Positions 9,718-19,755 of a DNA stretch of 64,000 nucleotides are shown in pieces. The stretch is taken from contig JARBTX010000001.1 in NCBI GenBank assembly GCA_029239975.1, positions 62,001 through 126,000 of the forward strand, written 5' to 3'. This stretch comes from Anaerocolumna sp. GTDB taxonomy: Bacteria > Bacillota > Clostridia > Lachnospirales > Lachnospiraceae. The notes beneath the pieces were generated by a model, which worked only from the letters and a program-made list of their open reading frames with translations, ran no database searches and was not told where the DNA came from. Both the position numbers and the translations under genes were made by a program. Positions within the stretch are counted from its first letter, which is position 1. Every line of letters begins with the position of its first letter.

Positions 9718-10037
9718 TAAAAATTCACCCCCACAAACATGTTATTTATTTTATTGCTATAGCTCTTCCACTCGTCGTAATATAGTTTTAATTGTAATTT
9801 TCCTTTATCTGTTATCTTATAGTACCTTCTATTTCTACCATCAAAGGCTAAATCATAAACTTCCAAACAATCGTCTTTTTGTAAACGACGTAAAACTGGA
9901 TACAAAGTTGATTCCGATATTTCAATGGCTTGACGAACATCCTGTGTTATTTTATATCCATATGTTCCTTCCTGATCCTTCGATACAACTGCTAAAACAA
10001 TTGCATCGAGTAATGCTGCACCAGTATTGAATACCAT
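9717..10037 (-). CDS. PadR family transcriptional regulator
   Basis: A winged-helix repressor of 106 residues beginning MVFNTGAALLDAIVLAVVS. Visible motifs are GTYGYKITQ, the recognition helix STLYPVLRRLQK and the wing GRNRRYYKIT. An upstream in-frame ATG at 10076 exists, but ATG 10037 has AAGGAAG at normal spacing and gives the usual PadR N-terminus. It is first in an operon with HAAS, DUF4097 and PspC genes and probably represses that operon through a palindrome about 320 bp upstream. Confidence 0.88.
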   Translation of the reverse strand: MVFNTGAALLDAIVLAVVSKDQEGTYGYKITQDVRQAIEISESTLYPVLRRLQKDDCLEVYDLAFDGRNRRYYKITDKGKLQLKLYYDEWKSYSNKINNMFVGVNF

Positions 10038-10080
10038 CCTATCTACTTCCTTTCTTATTATTTCATATTCATTCATCCCT

Positions 10081-10426
10081 TCTAGATTTATTACTCGATA
10101 AGTTCTAGAAAGGTATTGCTAATCACTCCTTAAAGAATATTGTTTTTTAATCGTAAAACTATTGCGGTTATTGAATAAGAGCGGTTATTGAATAAGACAA
10201 CTGCGAATTTTATTCTTTTTCGTAGTTCTAGGATTATTGAAGCTATACCAATACCAACAAACAATAGAATAATATTTTATGTATTATATTATTTTAATTG
10301 TATATTATTCGTCGTTTTATATTATTCCATATAGCATATTATTTTTAACCATATATTATATGACGTATAATATTGTTAGTGGCTATAATATACACTATCT
10401 GGAATATTGTGTCAATATATTTTTAT
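10081..10426. other. Long AT-rich region upstream of the PadR operon
   Basis: No gene is seen here. It holds an exact 17-bp tandem duplication (GCGGTTATTGAATAAGA at 10164-10180 and 10181-10197). Between 10260 and 10400 there is a run of very AT-rich, mutually similar TATTAT/ATAATA tracts, including one perfect inverted repeat listed separately. It probably contains the operon promoter, but no single -35/-10 pair stands out. Confidence 0.6.
10353..10373. promoter_or_regulatory. Candidate PadR operator
   Basis: Perfect inverted repeat ATATTATA-TGACG-TATAATAT, the clearest palindrome upstream of padR. PadR proteins usually repress their own operon through palindromes of this size. The assignment is inference, and the surrounding AT richness raises the chance level. 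Confidence 0.45.
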
Positions 10427-10480
10427 AAAAAAAAGTTAATATCATATTTTCGTTTATAACGAAAATTGATATTAACCTTT
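10427..10480 (-). terminator. Terminator of the serine dehydratase operon
   Basis: Long hairpin GTTAATATCA...TGATATTAAC, with inner stem TTTTCGTT/AACGAAAA, followed on the minus strand by eight T. It lies 30 bp after sdaAA. Confidence 0.9.
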
Positions 10481-10508
10481 TATAACTTTTATCATAACTT
10501 AATTCAGT

Positions 10509-11402
10509 TTAGAAACACTTTCTGCAACTACTACATGCACTAGGAGCTGCTGCCAAGCCACCTTTTGCTGTTTCCCTAAGTTCGTGTGGCATGCTTCGTC
10601 CTACATTATACATTACTTCAACAACTTCATCAAATGGTACGATATTTCGTATTCCACTTAGTGCAATTTCTGAACAAATTAATGCATTGGAAACTCCCAT
10701 TGCATTACGTTGTTGGCAAGGTGCTTCCACTAATCCACCGATTGGGTCACAAACAAGACCTAATAAATTACCAATCGCACTTGTCGCTGCTGATAGGCAT
10801 TGTTTTGGTGAACCACCCATAATTTCAGTAATTGCCGACGCAGCCATAGCAGAAGCTGAGCCAACTTCAGCTTGACATCCACCTTCAGCACCAGCAATGG
10901 TTGCATTATAAGCAATCAGATAACCAACTGCACCAGCGTTAAATAATGCTTGTATCATAACATCATCCGAAAGATTCATCTCTTCTTGTAAAGCTAGAAA
11001 TGCACCAGGTATTACACCTGAAGATCCTGCTGTAGGAGCTGCAACAATAAGTCCCATAGAAGAATTCACTTCTAAAACCCCCATGGCATAGGATATAGCT
11101 TTTGACATCAGGGTTCCACAAACTGGAGTATCATCTCCAATTCTTCGTTTATTAATTCGTTGTGATTCCCCACCAATCAAACCACCCATTGATTTTACAT
11201 CACCTTTTAACGCTTGTTTTGCTGAATTTTTCATAATATTCCAAGCATGTTCCATTTTACTATAAACTTCATCTTGATCACTTTCAAGGTAATATATTTC
11301 TCTGTTTTTCATTGCATCTGAGATTGATATATTTTGTTCTTCACATATTTTTAGTAATGCTTCTCCTGTTTTAAAGTCCATATTTTTTGAGTTGTAACTC
11401 AA
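10509..11402 (-). CDS. sdaAA: L-serine dehydratase, Fe-S dependent, alpha subunit
   Basis: Catalytic subunit of the oxygen-sensitive [4Fe-4S] enzyme that deaminates L-serine to pyruvate and ammonia. 297 residues; conserved blocks are SKAISYAMGVLEVNSSMG, APTAGSSGVIPG, AGAEGGCQAEVGSASAM and CDPIGGLVEAPCQ, with candidate cluster cysteines in the last two blocks and a Cys-rich C-terminus (CSSCRKCF). The start codon appears to be TTG at 11402, with AAGGAAG just upstream; the first ATG (11381) has no ribosome site. It follows sdaAB by 32 bp. Confidence 0.93.
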   Translation of the reverse strand: MSYNSKNMDFKTGEALLKICEEQNISISDAMKNREIYYLESDQDEVYSKMEHAWNIMKNSAKQALKGDVKSMGGLIGGESQRINKRRIGDDTPVCGTLMSKAISYAMGVLEVNSSMGLIVAAPTAGSSGVIPGAFLALQEEMNLSDDVMIQALFNAGAVGYLIAYNATIAGAEGGCQAEVGSASAMAASAITEIMGGSPKQCLSAATSAIGNLLGLVCDPIGGLVEAPCQQRNAMGVSNALICSEIALSGIRNIVPFDEVVEVMYNVGRSMPHELRETAKGGLAAAPSACSSCRKCF

Positions 11403-11434
11403 TTCACTTCCTTTCTAATTGACTATGACTATAA

Positions 11435-12112
11435 TTATTCCTTTTCTATTAAAAATGCTTGTGATACGCTCGTTAATTTTTCAATTTCACTGATAATATC
11501 AGTAATTATAGGTTGATCTGCTTCGATTATCGAATATGCAACCGTTCCTTTTGTTTCTCTATATAATTTCATAAAAGCAATGTTAATATCAAATGTACTT
11601 AAAATTTTAGTTACGCTAGCAATAACTCCTGGTAAATCTCTATGTCTTATCACTAACGTATGATAATCACCTGATAAATCAACCTCTACACCATTGATTT
11701 TCTTTATGACCGCTCTACCACCACCAATTGAAACCCCTGTTACTGTTGTAAGCTCATCATTTTCATCAGTGATTTGTATGTCTACTGTATTCGGATGTAT
11801 ATCTTGTTTTTTATTATTCGTTTCGAATGAATACTCTAAGCTAGCCTCTTTTGCATGCTTAAAGGATTCTTTGATACGATAATCTTCTGTATCAAACCCT
11901 AATATACCTGCAACTAACGCTCTATCCGTTCCGTGACCACGATAAGTCTCTGCAAAAGAACCATATAAAACAAATTTTACATGTTTAATTGATTTCTTTA
12001 CCATTCGTTTTGCTAATCTAGCAATACGAAGAGCACCAGCTGTATGTGAACTTGAAGGACCAATCATATTAGGTCCAATAATATCAAAAACACTTATTTC
12101 TTTTGAATACAT
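11435..12112 (-). CDS. sdaAB: L-serine dehydratase, Fe-S dependent, beta subunit
   Basis: Partner of sdaAA, 225 residues. The N-terminal domain carries the signature FDIIGPNMIGPSSSHTAGA (about 9-27), and the C-terminal ACT domain (about 150-220) is the usual serine-sensing module. AAAGGAG precedes the ATG by 9 bases. It is the first gene of the sdaAB-sdaAA operon, and a 150-bp structured repeat element lies just upstream in the same orientation, so it could be transcribed in this leader. Confidence 0.93.
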   Translation of the reverse strand: MYSKEISVFDIIGPNMIGPSSSHTAGALRIARLAKRMVKKSIKHVKFVLYGSFAETYRGHGTDRALVAGILGFDTEDYRIKESFKHAKEASLEYSFETNNKKQDIHPNTVDIQITDENDELTTVTGVSIGGGRAVIKKINGVEVDLSGDYHTLVIRHRDLPGVIASVTKILSTFDINIAFMKLYRETKGTVAYSIIEADQPIITDIISEIEKLTSVSQAFLIEKE

Positions 12113-12144
12113 ACTTAATAACTCCTTTCATTAACTTTACTGAT

Positions 12145-12296
12145 TAGGTAATTGCGAAACATCAAAGATGTCCGTATTGATTATACAATATATACAATTT
12201 TATAGCTGAATCTTGCCCCCTAGGGCAACTGAAGCTAGAAAATTCGTATATATTGTAAAATCAATTTCATAAACTTTATAGATTCGCAATTGCCTA
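12145..12296 (-). repeat. Structured intergenic repeat element, copy A
   Basis: A 152-bp element read on the minus strand. It has 14-bp terminal inverted repeats (TAGGYAATTGCGAA, one mismatch), an internal hairpin with an arm of about 26 bp (ATTGATT, then ACAATATATAC), and a conserved apical core with GCCCTAGGGGGCAAGATTCA. A second copy lies at 30537-30684. It sits between galT and sdaAB, in the sdaAB leader orientation. Neither copy encodes protein. Confidence 0.85.
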
Positions 12297-12417
12297 GCTA
12301 ATTGGTATAATCTCCAAAACTAAATATTGTTAATCGTTTTTAATGAAATATCTACATATATTTATACAATGTTTCATTTTACCATTATTTAAGGTATTTT
12401 TAAATATATATTATCAA

Positions 12418-12463
12418 AAAAAGAGCTTTTATAATAAATTCAGTATTTATTATAAAAGTCTCT
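12418..12463 (-). terminator. Terminator of the galactose operon
   Basis: Hairpin with AAAGAG...CTCTTT and a long stem of ACTTTTATAATAAAT with its complement, followed on the minus strand by TTTTTTT. It lies 65 bp after galT. Confidence 0.9.
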
Positions 12464-12528
12464 TTATCTATATACTTCATATTATGTTGTAAATTACGTC
12501 TTTGTAAAAGCTAAAAATTGTTTCTTAG

Positions 12529-14100
12529 TTAATTATTGTTATCGTTTAAAAAATCAATAAATCTTAAAAATGCATCCTGTCCCAACGTATCTCTTTTATA
12601 AACTCCTGCATGCTCTAAAACCTTTGAAAATACTAAACCAATCTCATCATGAATAATTTCTGTGATATTATCAACTGTAATATTATTGTATTTTGGTAAA
12701 AATTCATCAACCCAATCTTTATGCTTTTTGATTTCCTCATTGGATTCAATGTCTTTACCTTCAAGAATATATTGCTTTAATAATTCCATTTCATCTTTTA
12801 ATCTAGCAGGAAGTACTGCAAGACCCATAACTTCAATCAATCCGATATTTTCTTTTTTAATATGATGAAGTTCTTCATGTGGATGATACACACCAAATGG
12901 ATGCTCATCTGTTGTTACATTGTTTCTAAGTACTAAATCCAGTTCATATTGTCCATTTGCCATTCGAGCAATTGGTGTAATGGTATTATGTGGTTCATAT
13001 TTACCTAGCTCATCTTTCGTACTATTTGAAATCTCAAGCTTAGATAAAAGTTTTCCATGTTCATCTGAATAAGCATAAACAAACGCTGATTCGTCCGTAT
13101 AATTTCTCCAGCTAGTTAATATATAATCACCTAGTTCGATTAAAGAATCAATTGATTTACTTTTTAGTCTGATTACCGACATTGGCCATTTTACAATACC
13201 TGCAGTTACGTCAGAATATTTAGTAACTTTAAATTCTCTCTCAACTTTTGCTTTCGCCATTGCAAACTCATAATTACCTCCTTGGAAATGATCATGAGTT
13301 AAAATGGAACCACCAACGATTGGTAGATCTGCATTGGAACCTACAAAGTAATGCGGAAACAATTTAACAAAATCAAATAGTTTACGAAAAGCTTCTTTAT
13401 CTATTTTCATAGGTGTATGTTTCGAATTAAAAACTATACAATGTTCGTTGTAATATACATAAGGTGAATATTGGAATCCCCAATCTTGATTATTAATTGT
13501 GATTGGAATGATTCTATGATTCTGTCTGGCTGGATGATTGACTCTACCAGCATACCCCTCATTTTCTTTGCATAAAAGACATTTTGGATAACCACTTTGC
13601 TTCATGAGCTTTGCAGCTGCGATTGCTTTAGGATCTTTTTCAGGTTTTGATAAGTTAATGGTAATATCAATATCACCATATTCTGTTTTCGTTATCCATT
13701 TTATATCCTTAGCAATACGATAACGTCTGATATAATCGGAATCTTGGCTTAATTTGTAATAATAAGCTGTTGCTTTTTTAGGGTCTTCTTTATATAATTC
13801 AAAAAATTCTTTGATAATTTCTGATGGTTTTGAAACAAGAATACCCATAATTTTTGTATCGAACAAATCTCGATAAACGATGGAATTTTCCTTTAATATT
13901 CCTTGCTCGTAAGCATAATCTAACATCCCATTTAAAATATCTTCTAAATCAAGAGCTTTATCACATTTATCTGTCTCATCATATTCTTCCATCTGAAACA
14001 ACTCAAGCAATGAATTCGTAGTATATATTTTATCTTGTTGTTTAATCAGTTCCGTAGTCAAACCATACTCTACAAGTGCTGTGATATATTGATTAATCAT
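12529..14100 (-). CDS. galT: UDP-glucose--hexose-1-phosphate uridylyltransferase
   Basis: Exchanges UMP between UDP-glucose and galactose 1-phosphate in the Leloir pathway. The 523-residue length and the LTHDHFQGG motif (about 265) mark the Firmicutes type-2 GalT, which differs from the short E. coli type. Other conserved stretches are CLLCKENEGYAGR, HEQ-free HPARQNHRIIPI and GVYHPHEELHHIKKENIGL. Ribosome site GAGGTAAC. It is the last gene of the regulator-galK-galE-galT operon and is followed by a strong terminator. Confidence 0.93.
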   Translation of the reverse strand: MINQYITALVEYGLTTELIKQQDKIYTTNSLLELFQMEEYDETDKCDKALDLEDILNGMLDYAYEQGILKENSIVYRDLFDTKIMGILVSKPSEIIKEFFELYKEDPKKATAYYYKLSQDSDYIRRYRIAKDIKWITKTEYGDIDITINLSKPEKDPKAIAAAKLMKQSGYPKCLLCKENEGYAGRVNHPARQNHRIIPITINNQDWGFQYSPYVYYNEHCIVFNSKHTPMKIDKEAFRKLFDFVKLFPHYFVGSNADLPIVGGSILTHDHFQGGNYEFAMAKAKVEREFKVTKYSDVTAGIVKWPMSVIRLKSKSIDSLIELGDYILTSWRNYTDESAFVYAYSDEHGKLLSKLEISNSTKDELGKYEPHNTITPIARMANGQYELDLVLRNNVTTDEHPFGVYHPHEELHHIKKENIGLIEVMGLAVLPARLKDEMELLKQYILEGKDIESNEEIKKHKDWVDEFLPKYNNITVDNITEIIHDEIGLVFSKVLEHAGVYKRDTLGQDAFLRFIDFLNDNNN

Positions 14101-14200
14101 GTTACCTCTTTCTTTAAGAGACTGCTGTAGTTAATTAGAAAAATTGCTTCCGGTGTCACAATTTTATAATTTACTACAACAGCCATAACCCAGGTTGTCG

Positions 14201-15193
14201 TTATTTTGTTTTATATCCGTTTGGATGGGACTTATGCCATTTCCATGCAGATTCAATAATCTCTTCTAAATCTTCATGTTCTGGTTTCCAACCTAAAATA
14301 GTTCTCGCTTTATCACTTGAAGCAATTAATTTAGCTGGATCACCTGCTCTTCTAGGTGCAATAACTGCAGGAATTTCAGAATTCGTCACTTTTCTAGCTG
14401 CATCAATTACTTGTTTTACTGTAAATCCAACACCATTACCAAGGTTAAAGATATTACTTTCATTACCTTCCATTAAGTATTTCACTGCTAAAATATGAGC
14501 TTGTGCTAAATCTGTTACATGGATATAATCACGTACACATGTGCCATCCACTGTATCATAATCATCACCATAGATACTAATGAATTCTCGTTGACCATTT
14601 GGTACTTGAAGAATTAATGGAATTAGATGAGATTCTGGATTATGAGCTTCTCCAATCGTTCCTGTAACATGCGCTCCACAAGCATTAAAATAGCGTAGGG
14701 ATACATAACGTAATCCATGAGCTTTTCCGGTCCATTTAAACATTTTTTCCATGGATAATTTTGTTTCTCCATAAGTGTTAGTTGGTTCTGTACGGTCAGT
14801 TTCTAAAATTGGAATTCTCTCAGGTTCACCATAAGTTGCAGCGGTGGAAGAGAATACTATTTTATCAACTCCATGAGCAACCATAGCTTCTAATAGTATC
14901 GCTGTTCCATGTAAATTATTATCATAATACTTTAATGGATTGGTCATACTTTCACCAACAAGAGAATTTGCCGCAAAATGAATCGCTGCATCAATTTTTT
15001 CTTTATCAAACACACCACTTATAAATGCTCTATCCCTTATATCTCCCTGATAAAAACGAGCCTTAGGGTGTACTGCTTCCTTATAACCTGTTTCTAAATT
15101 ATCAACTATAACAACATCATGTCCTTCATCTATTAACTTGTATACTGTGTGTGAGCCGATATAACCAGCTCCTCCTAATACTAATACTGTCAT
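14201..15193 (-). CDS. galE: UDP-glucose 4-epimerase
   Basis: Interconverts UDP-galactose and UDP-glucose. A 330-residue extended short-chain dehydrogenase with the NAD-binding motif GGAGYIGS (7-14), catalytic Ser/Thr in SSTAATYGE and the YxxxK pair in TYGETK (about 143-148). AGGAGG site before ATG. It is third in the galactose operon, 100 bp before galT and about 90 bp after galK. Confidence 0.95.
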   Translation of the reverse strand: MTVLVLGGAGYIGSHTVYKLIDEGHDVVIVDNLETGYKEAVHPKARFYQGDIRDRAFISGVFDKEKIDAAIHFAANSLVGESMTNPLKYYDNNLHGTAILLEAMVAHGVDKIVFSSTAATYGEPERIPILETDRTEPTNTYGETKLSMEKMFKWTGKAHGLRYVSLRYFNACGAHVTGTIGEAHNPESHLIPLILQVPNGQREFISIYGDDYDTVDGTCVRDYIHVTDLAQAHILAVKYLMEGNESNIFNLGNGVGFTVKQVIDAARKVTNSEIPAVIAPRRAGDPAKLIASSDKARTILGWKPEHEDLEEIIESAWKWHKSHPNGYKTK

Positions 15194-15282
15194 AACTACC
15201 TCCTACCTTTCTTAAATGTTGTATGGTGCTAACTAGTTTTGATATGCTTTTGTTTATGGTATTAACTATTTTAATATGTTGT

Positions 15283-16446
15283 TTAAATTCTACTTGGACC
15301 GTTACCGATATCTACAACATAAAAATCAGCTTTGTATCCAATTTTCTCTTCATAAATTCTTCCTACTTGATCAATAAATGTATCTACATAATCAGTTTCT
15401 ACAATACTTACTGTACATCCACCAAAACCTGCACCAGTCATTCTAGAACCAATCACTCCCGTTTGTTGCCATGCAGCTTCTACTAAAGTATCTAATTCTA
15501 TACCTGTCACTTCATAATCATCGCGTAAGGAAACATGTGAAGCATTCATTAAAAGTCCAAATTCCTTAATATCATTTGCTTTTAGAGCCTCTACAGCTTT
15601 GATCGTTCTTTGATTTTCATAAACAGCATGTTTTGCTCTTTTTGCATGGATTTTATCCGCTATTATATGTTTATTCGCTTCAAATTCTTCTTCGCTTAAT
15701 TCACCGAGAGCATGAATGCTAATGATACCTTGAAGATCACTTAACGCTTTTTCACATTCACTTCTTCTTTCATTATATTTGGATTCACCTAACCCACGTT
15801 TTTTATTACTATTTGCAATTACTATTTTAGCATTTTGTAATTTTACAGGTGCATACTCATATTCAAGATTACTTGTATCTAAGAAGATTGCATGATCTTG
15901 TTTACCCATAGCAATGGCGAATTGATCCATAATACCACAATTCACACCGATAAACTTATTTTCAGCAAATTGGCTAAATAAAGACATTTGAACCATATCA
16001 ATGTTAAATCCAAATAAGTCATTTAAAATAAATCCAGTTAATACTTCTATGGAAGCAGAAGAAGATAATCCAGATGAATTTGGAATTGTACCATGATAAA
16101 GAACATCCATACCTTGATTTATCTCATATCCTTTTTGCTTTAATGTCCAAATAACACCCTTTGGATAATTCGCCCAGTCATCTTCTTTTACTTTTATTAA
16201 TCCATCAACGGATGATGTAATAATACCAAGTTGTTCAAAATTTGTTGAATAGAAACGTAGTGTTTTATCATTATTCTTTCTAGCCACCGCATAAGTACCA
16301 ATGGTTAACGCACATGGAAATACATGACCACCATTATAATCTGTATGTTCTCCAATAAGATTTACACGCCCTGGTGCGAAATAACTTTGGATTTCACCAC
16401 CTTCGCCAAATACTTCAATAAATTGTTGTAATAATTTTTCTTTCAT
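15283..16446 (-). CDS. galK: Galactokinase
   Basis: Phosphorylates galactose with ATP. GHMP kinase of 387 residues with the galactokinase signature GRVNLIGEHTDYNGG (about 26-40), the phosphate-binding loop SSGLSSSAS (about 113-121) and the third motif MTGAGFGGC. The frame is open to 16479, but ATG 16446 has AAAGGAA correctly placed and gives the normal N-terminus. It follows the regulator gene by about 65 bp. Confidence 0.95.
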   Translation of the reverse strand: MKEKLLQQFIEVFGEGGEIQSYFAPGRVNLIGEHTDYNGGHVFPCALTIGTYAVARKNNDKTLRFYSTNFEQLGIITSSVDGLIKVKEDDWANYPKGVIWTLKQKGYEINQGMDVLYHGTIPNSSGLSSSASIEVLTGFILNDLFGFNIDMVQMSLFSQFAENKFIGVNCGIMDQFAIAMGKQDHAIFLDTSNLEYEYAPVKLQNAKIVIANSNKKRGLGESKYNERRSECEKALSDLQGIISIHALGELSEEEFEANKHIIADKIHAKRAKHAVYENQRTIKAVEALKANDIKEFGLLMNASHVSLRDDYEVTGIELDTLVEAAWQQTGVIGSRMTGAGFGGCTVSIVETDYVDTFIDQVGRIYEEKIGYKADFYVVDIGNGPSRI

Positions 16447-16510
16447 AATTATTCCTTTCGTATTATCTTTATGTTTCATTCATTTTTATTTCTTTCTTTA
16501 TTAAATGTAA

Positions 16511-17425
16511 TTAGAAAATGAATTTCATTCTAATATTTTGAGCATAATCTCCAAAACAATCCCCAAATAGATTAATTCCGCCTATGTGTTTTGCATCTTC
16601 TTTTATTCCAATTCTAACAGAAATATATGCTTCTTCTGATAAATGATAGTCGTTTATTGTTAAATCATTTGCCTTAACATCGTCTATAAAGGAACCTTGT
16701 TCGGATAAAATCCATGTTTTTAATAGTCCAAATTGTGTATTTTTATCAGGCCACCAACTAGGATTTAATTTGCCTCTCCTTCCACCAAAATCACTTGGAC
16801 AAGTCCATGTTCCAGCTTCTATACCATTAATCCATACCGTGATATCGGACGGAAAATCAAAATTATATTCATGATCTTCGGAGCAGATCTCCATGGATAA
16901 TTCGACTCTTCTTTCTTTTTGATTCGTTAATATATTATTAGGAAAACGGTATTCTACATAACCTTTTCCTAACCAAAGAAGTTTTGCTTTGGTTCTCTCT
17001 GGATTATAAAAACATTTTGGTTCATCTTCTTCATCGATTGGACCTTTTTCGCTAACAATTCCACAAGTTGGTTCCACTTTGTAATCAACGAAGTTACCAA
17101 TAGGCATATTAATAACTTCTGCCGTTTCTTCCATGGATGTATCGATATCTACTTGGAATCTGTTAAGTGATTTACTACACACCTTCATAGATCCCCTACT
17201 TGCTGGTTGTAACTTTGTTGTTATTAAACCAGCTTCTTCTAACACTTTGATATGAGCTGCTGCAGATGATTGCGGAATTTTAATTCGTTCTGCAATTTCG
17301 TTGATGTTAAGATCATATCTACATAAGAGTTTTAGAATCTCAACTCTCACTTCTGCTGATAATGCTTTTCCTAGCAGTGTAAGCTGATTGGTATCATCTA
17401 AATTGATCTCTATGGTTTTACTCAA
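16511..17425 (-). CDS. ArsR-type regulator with C-terminal sensing domain
   Basis: First gene of the galactose operon. The N-terminal ArsR/SmtB-like winged helix (about 10-95) contains LLGKALSAEVRVEILKLL and the recognition helix PQSSAAAHIKVLEEAGLI. A C-terminal domain of about 190 residues, rich in beta strands, has no metal-site Cys pairs and may bind a sugar. TTG at 17425 is proposed as start: GGAGAGGGG lies 8 bases upstream. The longer frame (ATG at 17500) has no ribosome site and would place the operator inside the gene. 304 residues. Confidence 0.8.
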   Translation of the reverse strand: MSKTIEINLDDTNQLTLLGKALSAEVRVEILKLLCRYDLNINEIAERIKIPQSSAAAHIKVLEEAGLITTKLQPASRGSMKVCSKSLNRFQVDIDTSMEETAEVINMPIGNFVDYKVEPTCGIVSEKGPIDEEDEPKCFYNPERTKAKLLWLGKGYVEYRFPNNILTNQKERRVELSMEICSEDHEYNFDFPSDITVWINGIEAGTWTCPSDFGGRRGKLNPSWWPDKNTQFGLLKTWILSEQGSFIDDVKANDLTINDYHLSEEAYISVRIGIKEDAKHIGGINLFGDCFGDYAQNIRMKFIF

Positions 17426-17453
17426 TTGGTACCCCTCTCCAAAAGTGAATTTA

Positions 17454-17478
17454 TTTATAACAGAATTCCTGTTATAAA
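17454..17478. promoter_or_regulatory. Operator of the galactose regulator operon
   Basis: Perfect inverted repeat TTTATAACAG-AATTC-CTGTTATAAA, 25 bp, centred 41 bp upstream of the regulator's proposed TTG start. The size fits a winged-helix dimer. Autoregulation is inferred. Confidence 0.72.
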
Positions 17479-17621
17479 TCACATTTTCTGTTACATTCAT
17501 TTTAGCACTTATTTAAACATATGAAAAGCACTTAATAGTAAAAATTTATACAAATTATGTACCTTAATTTCGTGATTTTTTACAGGGACTTAATTTTCTT
17601 ACAGTATAGTATTTTCTATGT

Positions 17622-17672
17622 AAAAAAAGAGCTAATTTATTATGCTCAATGCATAGATAAATTAGCCCTTTA
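17622..17672 (-). terminator. Terminator of the arabinofuranosidase gene
   Basis: Hairpin GGGCTAATTTAT...ATAAATTAGCTC with a loop of about 18 bases, followed on the minus strand by TTTTTTTA. Confidence 0.88.
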
Positions 17673-17696
17673 ATGATAGAATCTAAAAGTTTATAT

Positions 17697-19235
<1,539 letters not shown>

Positions 19236-19302
19236 CTAATTGAAATTCAACACGTTCAAATTATGTATATATAAGCCAACTTTATTTTTTGCTTATGTAT
19301 AA

Positions 19303-19331
19303 ATTATACTCTTTTATTTTAGATTGTTCAA
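19303..19331 (-). promoter_or_regulatory. Promoter of the arabinofuranosidase gene
   Basis: Minus-strand -35 TTGAAC (19326-19331) and -10 TATAAT (19303-19308) with a 17-bp spacer, 86 bp before the GH51 start. Confidence 0.75.
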
Positions 19332-19689
19332 GGATTATTTTACATTATTATAAAATATTATAGTATTATTTTAAGCAATTAATGTTTCCTGTATCTTTTT
19401 TCTCACATTACTCTAAAACGTCTCTTCATCTATACTTAATGTAGTGATACTATTAATTAAATGCACTAATAACTGCATTTATACTTCTAATTATGGTTAG
19501 AGTGAATCCTTGCATTTTACATTAATGTAAAGGATACGTGGTTTTACTAATTTATTTTTCATAAATCTAAAATATTAAACAGAAATCATTTATAAACTAA
19601 AATGATTTGAGTGTATAATTAAATAATGTAAATTTAAAAGGCAATATTCATTCATCAAAAAAATTTTGACTTTTGATACACTAATTAAA
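19332..19689. other. Intergenic region between arabinofuranosidase and lpdA
   Basis: About 360 bp with no gene. It contains a perfect 16-bp palindrome, TTTACATTAATGTAAA (19516-19531), and a small hairpin near 19584-19606 (AAATCATTT/AAATGATTT). Nothing else recognisable. Confidence 0.55.
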
Positions 19690-19736
19690 AATTAAGCGAT
19701 GAATGAGATACTATTTGCATCATCATACGTCGCTTA
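19690..19736 (-). terminator. Terminator of lpdA
   Basis: Hairpin AAGCGA/TCGCTT with additional pairing of ATGATG/CATTCAT, followed on the minus strand by AATTTTTAATT, 20 bp after the lpdA stop. Confidence 0.6.
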
Positions 19737-19755
19737 ACCTAAACTTTGTTAACTT

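Noticed and set aside
12145-12296. Interpreting copy A as a serine-sensing riboswitch of sdaAB
   Set aside because: Copy B lies after ilvN, not before a related gene, so a cis-regulatory reading is not supported by the two sites.
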